The notes below the pieces were generated by a model. It did not search any database. It saw only the letters and a program-made list of their open reading frames with translations, and was not told where the DNA came from. Shown one piece after another: positions 1-9,300 of a stretch of 11,812 nt of DNA. Location of the stretch: contig FN649727.1 in assembly GCA_000310025.1 (NCBI GenBank), positions 598,016 through 609,827 of the forward strand, in the 5' to 3' direction. Every line of letters begins with the position of its first letter. The stretch's first letter is position 1. Position numbers and translations under genes: made by a program. Source of the DNA: Ectocarpus siliculosus. Taxonomy: Eukaryota; Sar; Phaeophyceae; Ectocarpales; Ectocarpaceae.

Positions 1-1
1 G

Positions 2-304
2 GCCGGCGGGGCCGGGTCGCTCCTGCGGGCGCTCGAGACGAGGCACGCCGAGCGGCTGTCCCTGGTGACCGGGTTCCTGAAGGGCGGGGTGGACCTGTGC
101 AGGCTGCGGGCGTCGCAGATCGCCGCGGACGAGCGGGCGAGGCGGCGGGCGGCGGGGCTGAGGGCGCTGCGGTCGCTGCTGGGCTCGACGGGTCGGGAGG
201 GGTCTTCCGGGGTCAAGGCGGCGCTCCTGCTCTACGTGCCGCCGGCGCTGCGCGGGGTGCTGCACGGGCTGGCCGCACTCGGACCGGACCCTATTGCCCT
301 CCAG
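2..304 (+). CDS. Exon 1 in window: helical segment, 5' partial
   Basis: Frame 2 is open from the left edge to 304 (101 codons, very GC-rich) and ends at CAG|GTGCGC. The peptide is rich in Leu, Ala and Arg in helical spacing (for example LSLVTGFLKGGVDLCRLRAS, then AALLLYVPPALRGVLHGL), as expected for armadillo/HEAT-type solenoid helices. The true start of the protein lies upstream of the window. An apparent start at 65 (GTG) is only a position inside the exon. The reading frame runs past 304 for a while, but composition changes abruptly to T/G-rich sequence there, which supports the donor. Joining to exon 2 is phase 0. Confidence 0.75.
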
Positions 305-3300
305 GTGCGCGTGCGTGTTGTGTGTACAGCAGCAGGTTGTTGCGCAAGAGGTATTTATACACCACTTGGACCGGTTTTTCTTGGCTCGATTACTCCACGA
401 CGAAGAGGATGCCACCAAAATCAAGTGATGCGTGTTTCGGAAAGCACTGGACGGGACGGTTCCTTCAAATTTTTCGGCGACGTCACTGTTTTTCTTGCTG
501 CCAGAGTATTCGGGAAAAACGAAGGCGGCCTTCGTATCGGCGTGGCGTAGTGTGCTGGCTGCCCTAAACTGGGGGTAAAATATCGTGTGCTGCGCAATAC
601 CCCACCCCCGTCACATGACCGAACCATTCCGCTGGCGTGACAGCAGTTCACGGCCGTTACACTGGTGGCCTGTTTCACTCGTCTCTTTCTAGTCAACCTA
701 CTCGATTCCTACCGTGCGTTACTGCCTACCCTCCTTCCCCCCGGGCCCCTGACCCTGCCCTTCTTCCGCGAACGTCGTTCTTTCCTCCGCCCGAGACAAT
801 GCAGATGGCGCGCGAGGCGGCTGCAAGAGCGTCGCGGCCCGGCGGGGGTACGGGGATGGGCCTTCTCATGGGCCAGTACCTCGACTCCCGACCGTTACCG
901 GGGGGTCACTACCTGGCGGGGCTAGCTGGGTGCCCCCGGTACACTGCGCAAGAGGTGTGAATACTGCTGGTTTTTACTGACATCTGTGACTGTTATTGGG
1001 CTCGTTGAGGTGGTACAGTAGTGGAAATATGACGTTGGCGCCTTCGCACCAGGAGGTTTTGGTGTGATGCACCCCCCCTGTTCCCCACACACTAGCCATC
1101 GGTGGAGCCCCCGTCGTGGTCTGGCGATATTCTGCACGTAGATATGGAGGAGTTTTGCGTCTCGATACAACGTGTGTGAAGCCCTAATCGCCTTTTGCGT
1201 ACAGACTAGAGCCTGTATCTGGCTCGGGGGAATATACGCCAACTAGTCGCCAACCTGTGGTCTACTGGCCTAGGAAAGCAAGTCAAGCATAACTCAGTTG
1301 GCGATCCTGATGGCAACAGCAGCCGCAGCACAGCCACACATCTCGTCGCCGATCCGCTTTTCCGAACCAATCGGGGTTCTCCTCTCCTCCCTCCCTCCCT
1401 CCCCAGGTGCGGGGAGCGTTCGAGAAGCTCTACTCCTTCTTGGCGGGCGAGCTCGAGACCGCCGCGCAGCAGGGGGACACCCCGCTGCAGTTCGCCCTCA
1501 TGGACGCCTGGGGCGTGGAGGTGCACGAGGATGACCACGACCTGCTCGCTCGCGTGCGGATATTCAACATCCTGCAGGTGAGTTATGTGTGTCATGCGGT
1601 TTTGCGGAAGCCGGGCGAAGGGGGAGGAGACGGCACGGGTTTTGATGGTGGGGAACGTGGGGCCAGGCCCGCTTGCGGTGTGGTGCGGCGTCTGTGATAG
1701 CGGATAGCGGGGGTTACGGGATGTTTTTCAGGTTTTCTTGACGCCCTCTAAATGCCTTCTCTTGTGCTGTTGGTCGCGACTCATTTCGTGCACGGAAACA
1801 CCCGCAGGAAATCCTCGACTCCACCATCAAGCACTCCCCGGACGGAGGGCCATCCACGGTGATGGACACCCGGCCGGCGGCGGCTACGACGCGCGGGACG
1901 GCGGCGGCGGCGGCGGCGGCGGCAACGGGGTCGGCGGCGCTCCTCTTGCCTCCGCAGGAGGCCTCCGTGGACACCCTCTCGGCGGAGCAGCAGCGAGACG
2001 ACGCCACCGCGCCTTCGGAAGCGACGGCCGCGTCGGACCGCGCGGAGGAAGGGGACGGCGACCGGCGCGACGAGGACGAGGACAAGATGGCGTTGGCCAT
2101 GGCGACGGCGGCGGCGGCGGAGGAGCTGGCGGCCGCGGAGTCGCACTCGCTGACGCAGGGCGCCATGAAGCTGGTCTACCTTCTGGCCATCCAGGTTTGT
2201 TTGTGGGCGGTAGGAACGGGGGCCAGCCGTGGTGAGGGAGTGCCCTCTGCGCTACGGCGGGGCGCTAGGGGGTTTGTTGGACAGGCCATGTCGTTATGGT
2301 GTCCCAGATGTCTACACCAGCTCACCAACAAGTTGATTGGGCGTTGGGGGGCAGTTTCTGCAGGGCTTGCGCAGTTTCTTGTTTTGCTCTGGTTGCGTTT
2401 GGCCTGGAAGGAGTCGGTAAACACCGCCACAGATATCCTTGTGGTGTCTACCCTGAACAAACAAAAAATATGGCTGTACCCCCGGCGGTTCAGGTGGCGA
2501 CCTCCGGCGAAGAAGCAGCCGGCGGCGGCAGCGGTATCTCCGCGTCGGACCACTCCGCCCCGGGACCGTTCAGGGCGCCTCAGCTGGTGCGCGCTCGCTC
2601 GGGTCCCGCGACTCTCTCCCACGCGGTCTTCGAGATGCTGTACGTGCAGCTGCGGAATGTGTTGGGCGGGCTGCGGAAGGCCAGGGCGTCTAGGGCGAGG
2701 GAGCGCGCGAGGGCGAAGGCTCTGGAGGCGAGCAACGCGCGAAGGGCGGCTGCCGCTGAAGCTGCTGCTGCCGCCGCCGCTGCCGCCGCTACCGCTGCGG
2801 CGGACGATAAAGGTGCCGATGGTGAAGAGGCCGACGGCGAGTCGGAGACGGCGGATGGAGTGGTGGATGTTTCTGGGCGTGAAGAAGCTTCTCCGGCCGT
2901 CGCTGCGCCGGCTGCCGCCGCGGTGGCAGACGAAGGTGGTGAAAGCGGCACCGCTGAGGACGGGCTCGATGAGAAGGAGGAGGAAGAGAAGGCGGTGTTC
3001 GAGCGGCTTGCGGACATGCGGGACGACATTGGGTGCCTCAAGCTTAGCCGCGAGCTGCAGGTGTGTTTTGTCGGGGGTGCATCTAGCAGCAGAGGGAAGT
3101 CGTTGCTTGTTGGAAAACGTTTGGTATAGTGACGCCTTTGGCCTGGGCGTTTGGCCCCGGGGCGGTTGTTTTGCTCGGGTGCAGCCGCCCTTCAACTGTT
3201 GCCTGGTAGACGCCACGCTCTGGATCGAAGGGGCGGGTCTCGTGAGACACGGGAGAGAAAAAAGCATTGAAGCACTTGTCTCAACCGCCTCTTGCTAAAT

Positions 3301-6300
3301 ACTGACGATTCCTCCCCCGCCCCCCCTGTGTGTGTCCCATAGGTACTGGTATCGGAGGTTACGATGCTTCTCCTCTGCGTGTCTTCGACTGACCCTTGCC
3401 GTAGCCTGCTCTCCCAGCCCCGTTGGATCGCCGTCCTGCTCGGCCTCCTCCGGCTGGGCCCCCCTTATGCCCAACGCCGCGCCCTGCGGCTGCTGCGCCG
3501 ACTTCTCCCGCACTGCGACCCGGAGTCCCTGGCGGAGAAGGACGACGGTGCCGTTGCCGCGGACGGCACTGATTGGTCAATCGTGACCATCGTCAAAGAG
3601 TCCAAGGCGGGCGCTGTGTCTTCGTCCTCGCCGCCGCCGGCGGGGAGCGATGCAGGCGTCAGCGACGGCATCGGCGAGACCGGGGAGACGGCGAGGGCGC
3701 TCGGGAAGGCGGCAACGGCGGCGGCCGGCGGCGGAGGCGGTCCTTCTCCCATGGTCCGCGTGACCAGCCTGAGCAACTCCGTGCACGCGGACCTCATCCC
3801 CGCCAGGAGCCTCCTGTGCTTCTTCCTCGACGCCATCGGGGGCTCATACCAGGCGGCGCCCCGTCCGGAGTGGCTCTGCGACCCGGACGCCGACGGGAGC
3901 AGCTCGCCGTCGGGCGGCGGCGGTGACAGCAGAGGTTCGGACGGGACCATGCGCGACCTCAGGTCGTGGTTCCGAGGCCAGACCGGCGGCGGCGGCGGCG
4001 CGGCGGCTGCGGGGTCGTCTGGGCGAGAGGAAGACCGGAGCGCGTGGGCGTTCTCGCAGCTGGAGGGCCCCCTGGTGTGCGAGTCCGTGTCCCTCCTGAG
4101 GACGCTCCTGCAGACGTCGGCCTGGGGGGAGGTCACGGCGACCCTTCTGCAGGACGCCGTCCAGCGAGGGAACTCGTGCCTGCGGCTGCTCGCCAGGGAG
4201 GCCGCCGACAAGGCCGAAGCAGCGGCGGTCGTCGCCGCCGCTCCCCGCCCCCCGGCGGCGGCAGCGGGCACGGCGGAGGCTGGAAAGGCCGCTGCTGCTG
4301 CGACGGAAGGCTCGACCGAGCTCTCTTCTTCGCCGACCCCGGAGGTTGCGGGCGATGCCACGGCGGAGGGCACGCCGCCGCTCGCGTCGCCGCCGCCGCC
4401 GCCGCCGCCGGTCGTAACAGCGGCGGCGGTCACGAAGCCCCCGGTGCCGCCGACGTCGGACGGGAGGGCGCCGCCGTTGGCCGGTGCGTCTGCCCCGCCG
4501 AGCACCACGGGCACGCTGCTGAGGACGCTCGGGGCGCTCTCGGTCCTGGGCGGCCACGTGGACGTCCTGTATCCCGGGGCTTGCGCCGAGATCATGCCCC
4601 TCGACTACGCGTCGCGCTCGAGCGGGGGGGGGTCCCGCAGCGGTGGCCGCGGCTCGGGGGGATCTTCCGGGTGGGGAGCGCGAATGGGGCGCAGCATATT
4701 CGGCCTGTCCGGCCTCGAGCGCATGGTGAACGCGGCCGGTGGCGGAGACAGGAGGAGCCGGGGTGGCGGCGGCGGCGGCGGCGGGGGCGGGGGCTGGGGC
4801 ACGTCCGGCGGCAGCTCGTCCAGCTCGGTGAGCTCGTCGAGGGGCGGGCGGCCGTGCGTGGTCGTCTCCCTCAATCTCGCGGACATGCACGCGGAGGTTT
4901 TGCTCGAGGGCGGCGACAGCGGCGGTGCGGCGGGAAGCGGCGGCGGCGGCAGCAGCGGCGGTGGAAGCGGCGGCGGGGGCGACGCGCGCAAGCCTCGTGT
5001 CGTGCCTCTTGACTGCCTGCAAGCGGTGCCGAACGTGCCGGTTCGGCCGGGGACGCTGCCGCCGGGCCTGGCCGAGCGCATCCTGGAGACCCTGACGCTC
5101 TGGTGCTTGGACAAGGGGCTCAACGCGGCCTTCTCGGAACGGCTCTCCCCAACGGCGATACCGTTTGTGCCGACGACGCCCGTGGCGGCCGGCAGTCCCC
5201 CGCGGCCGGGTGGCGGCGGCCGCAGCCACCGGGGGAAGGGCGACGGCCTGACGGACGTGCTGTCGACGGCGGTGCTGGACCGACACCTGCTGCTCGGTCT
5301 GGTCCGGTGCCAGGCGGCGAAGGCCGCGCAGACGCTGCTGCTCCACCCACAGACCGCGGCCGACTTCGCCAAGGCGGCGTCGGCGCCGGCGACTGGCAGG
5401 AAGTCCAAGGGAGGGGCCGGGGCCGTGCTGCTGGAGGTGGCGTCCGGCGTATGCTCCTCGGCGGGTCTCGGGGACGTCGGCGCAATGGAGGAGCTCGTGG
5501 CCATGCTGCTGTCGCACTGGCAGTTTTCGGTGCTGGACGAGCGGTCGAAGAGAGTTCAAGAGGCCAGGTGGGGTAGGGCGCGGGGGGGAGGGGGGGGTGC
5601 AGGTCTTGAAGCGTGTGCCTCTTGCAGGAAGTTGGGGGCCCTGTGAGGGAACTTTCGAGTGTTGGGGCGACCTGTTGGTATTTTTTCCGCCCGCACCGGG
5701 TGGGATAGCGTGCGTGGCCATTGGTAACAGGCTCGTTGTCAAGGCGAGCATGATTTCCGATCCCTTCCGTGGTGGTCAGTCACAGCGCTATGTGTGGCGT
5801 TACGTTACACCCCCACACACCTAGCGATCCGCAGCCGCGAGCGTCAGAGCAGCAGTACTGCCACAGCGTACGTAGGCATATACTGAGTTTTGTTTCTGCG
5901 TATACATGCGCCATTTTTCGGTCGTCTCACGTCCGCCATTTTCCCCCCCTCCATGCCGCCACAGGGATCACGCACGGCAGAAGGCACGCGCTGCCAAGCA
6001 AGCGCTCATCGCCGCGGCGGAGGCCGAGGTTAGGGCGTCTGCGAGCGGTGGTCAGCCCGGAGGAGCCGACGAAGGACAGCGCGGGGCAGACGCCGCCGGC
6101 TCTAGCGGGCCGGGCGCGGGGGACGGCGTGACGGGGGGGATGCCTCCGTCGGCTAGAGACGGCGCGGACGATGCCGCACACGCCGCTGCGCAGGCGGAGG
6201 AAGAGGAGCAGCAGCAGCAGGAGGCTGAGGAAGAGGTGTGGCATTTCCCTCGGCAACTGTATTCGATAAAACGCTCGTTTTGTTGGCGATGAATTTATTG

Positions 6301-9300
6301 GGGTCTTGTGTGTTCGTGTGTCCCTTCCCAGTAGTCTCTGGTACTGTGAGAGGGAATCTTGCGCGTCGGCACACAAATTTCTGGAAGGAAAAAAACGGGA
6401 AAATGTGTTCGCGTCCGCCCCCCATCAACGCCACTATTCAGTAGAAACCCGGTCCTAAGTAGCATCGAGTAAGGATCACATCGACCGTGCCGAACTAACC
6501 AGATTTGCCACGGCACGATCGCCACACACTGCCCGCCACCGCCCATGGAAGGTCAACCCCCTCACGGCCCACATGGCGGAGATGGGTTTCCCCATCCACT
6601 GGTGCGAGCGTGCCCTCGCGGAGACCGGGGACGACATCGAGGCCGCCCTCAACTGGATCCTCTCCAACGGCGAGCTCCTGACCGTCGAAGACTCGCTGCG
6701 GGAAAGCATCCAGGCACAGTCCCACGCGGCGGCGGAGGTTACCGCTGCCGAGGCGGCGAGGGCGGAGGCGGCGGCGGCAGCGGTGGCCGCGGACGCCGAG
6801 GTGGCTGCCGCCGTGGCTGAGGCCGGCGGCGGCGGTGGCGAGACGGCGCAAGGTCGGGACGGCGAGGGCAACGGCGGCGGAGGCGGAGGCGGAGGCGGAG
6901 GCGGCGGGGAAGGGGGAGAAGGACAGGGAGACGTCGGAAACGCGGGGCAAGAGCAGAGCGAGGTCCGTGGAGTGGTAGTGGCGGGGTGTCTTGGCGCGTG
7001 TTGGGTGGTCCTCCCGAAGGAAACGGGGTTGAAATGGTGCGGGGAGGGGGGCGGGAGGGTGCAGGAGTTTAGTCCGCTGTATTTTAGTGCATTCGCGGAG
7101 ATCATCTCGAGTGCTGTAGAGCTCTCTCTGCGCCACCAACATCCAGTGGCCGTTTCTAACTAACCCCAACGCCCTGACTCCTCACGCCCCGTTCGGATGG
7201 CCGCCAACAGCATCTCGCAAGTCGGGTGACGATAGAGACCTTGATGGCTCTCGACGACTCGGAGCGGGGAGCCGGAAGCGGCGAGATCGCTGCCTCTTCG
7301 TCCAACCAGGGGACGGAGCCCGGCTGGCCCCGGGTGTTCCACTGCGACCTCAACGAGCAGGCGGAGCTCCCCTTGCTCGCGGAGCCCAGGCTTGGCGCAG
7401 AGCAGGTGGGAGGCCTGTACGCCGGCGAGGAGATTACCGCCGTCGGGCAGCAGGGAGACTGGCTGCACGTCCGCCTGTATGAGGAGGACGAGGACGAGGA
7501 CAACGATGTGAGAGCCCTTTTTTTTTTTTTGCTTTTGGAACACACGCGAACCCGGGTTCGAGCGCGTGTACGCTTTCACGCCTCGGCCGGCAAGTCGCGG
7601 GTCGTCGAATCAATCGCTTGTTTTGTCTGGGTGTCTGGGTCGGCCCACGCTACTCGCGTTTTTCGTGTCGGTGGTGTTTGCGGTGTGGTTTGATGGCTCT
7701 TGTCGGTGTGGGTCGAATGCGCACGTTGCTGAGCGCATACACCTTTGTTGTTACACATATATTTTTAGGACTTTTTTTCCGCGTTACTGGTAGTTCCCTT
7801 TGTTTTTTTGCGTCTCGGTATGTGGCAGAAGACTGCTGTGTTTTGCACGCCGTTGGGTTTTTTGTTGTCTTGTTTTGTTTACTGGGGGGGCTGTCGTCGG
7901 CAGCATGCGTGGTGCGGTTCGTGCAAGCGTTTCATGGTTGGGCCAAGGATCACGACACATACCCTTGAAGCCATGAGACGTGGGAGAGAGAGTATCAACA
8001 GCGGATCCGGACATTGATGCTCGTACGACGAACGAGTTATCACCGAGTCAGCAAGATCGATTTCTTGAAATTTCAAATATCACCATATTTTTTTCGCTCA
8101 ACGCCTGTCTTCTCTGTCGATCCATTTCGGCCGATGGTTCCGTTCCCCGCACCTCATGTTGCTTCTGCTGTTATTTTGCAACGCCTGTCTGTCTGTCTTT
8201 CTTGTCTTTCTTGTCTTTCTTGTCTTTCGGCTGACGGTTCCGTGACTTCGCACGACTTTCTCGGCGGTTGTTGTTGTTGTTGTTTCTTAAGGATGGAGAT
8301 GAGGACGAGGACGACAGCCACGACGACGACGAGGACGACGAGGACGACGACGACCAAGACCAAGACCACCGCTACTCAGAGGGAGACGACGGCCGCAGGG
8401 CCCGCGATGGCGGCGGCCGAAACCGTCGGAACCTGGACGGAGAGATCGTCTCCTGCGGGCGGTGCAACGCGGAGCACTTGCAGGAGCCTCTGGTGTGGGC
8501 CCTGCGGCGGACGGCCGGGCGCGAATATCTCCGTCCGGGTCCGTGCCTCGAGTCTTCCGGGTTGGGATGGGACGGCCTAGACGTGGACCGGCTGCCCCCG
8601 CCGGTTGACCAGGCCGGGCCTAGGCCTGGCCCCGGTCAGCGCGGGGCGAGTGGGAGTGACGGCGGTGGTGCGTTGCAGCCGCCGTACCGCGAGGAGAGCA
8701 AGGAGGCTGCGGCTTCCGCTGCTGCTGCCGCTGCAGCCGCCGCCGCATCCGCCGCCGCCGCCGTCGCTGGTGGCGACGGCACCGATGCCGTTCCCCACCC
8801 CAGCATATCGGCCATGTTTAGGATAGCACGCCAGAGCAGGAGCGGGACTTGTAGGACCAGCGGGCGAAGCGCTCGAGGCAGCCGCGGTGCCGGTGGCGGA
8901 GGCGACGAGGAGGAGTCGGATCTGGCAGGATCATCCCCCGCTGTTTACCGAGTGGCGGCGGCCGAGGGCGTCCGCGTTCGCCGCGGCGCCAACGCCCAGT
9001 CGACCGAGGTTGCGGTCCTCGGCGAGGGCACGGAGCTGCTCGTGACGGAAGAGCTGGAGTACCGAAGCGGGGAGGTCTGGCTGCGCCTGTCGGCACCAGT
9101 GGAGGGTTGGGTCGCCAAGCGCGGGAGTTCCCTCGTGGCGTTGAGAGGATCGGCGGCGGCGGCGGCGGCGGTGGCGGCGGCCTCCGTCAACGGCGGCGGG
9201 AGCAGCGGCGGGCGGAGTCAGGACAGCGGCGAGGGCGGCGAGGTCGCGGACGTGGCGCTGGCGAAGGAGCTGGAGGACTGCATGGAGGAGGAGGCCGGCA

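Larger units (their letters stand above)
7508..8291 (+). other. Intron 8 (784 bp), repeat-rich
   Basis: The donor is GTGAGA. The acceptor is TTTCTTAAG ending at 8291, behind a GTT triplet repeat (about 8267-8283). It is strongly T/G-rich. It contains a T13 run (7518-7530), an inverted repeat (7542-7569), an imperfect duplication (8099-8144 and 8179-8243) and a 9-base tandem array (8201-8227). It splits an acidic tract of the protein. No gene is seen in it. Confidence 0.75.

Noticed and set aside
474-490. CRE-like GACGTCAC in intron 1
   Set aside because: A short motif expected by chance in 1.1 kb, far inside a gene, with no other promoter signal.
341-956. 12-base direct repeat TGCGCAAGAGGT at 341 and 945 as element ends
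   Set aside because: The match does not extend, there are no inverted ends or target duplications, and one such match in 1.1 kb is only mildly unlikely by chance.
1859-3298. 479-codon frame running through intron 3
   Set aside because: Beyond 2194 the composition turns intron-like and the translation becomes Arg/Pro/Leu noise. The frame from 2494 gives coherent helices instead.
3966-5012. Alternative plus-strand frame, 348 codons
   Set aside because: It overlaps exon 5 in another frame, is almost entirely Arg/Gly, and has no structured pattern.
3844-5751. 635-codon open frame on the minus strand
   Set aside because: It is antisense to exon 5. Its Arg/Pro/Gly-rich translation is what high GC and GGC repeats give in any frame, and it has no domain-like segments.
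7226-7693. Separate small gene starting at 7226
   Set aside because: The frame is open back to the acceptor at 7210, and its 3' part past 7507 is T-rich intron. It is an exon, not a gene.
8268-8291. ATG at 8268 as the start of a separate 1170-residue gene
   Set aside because: The first codons would be ATGCTGCTGCTGCTG-like only in frame translation; the bases are the GTT repeat before the acceptor, and the acidic tract is continuous with exon 8.
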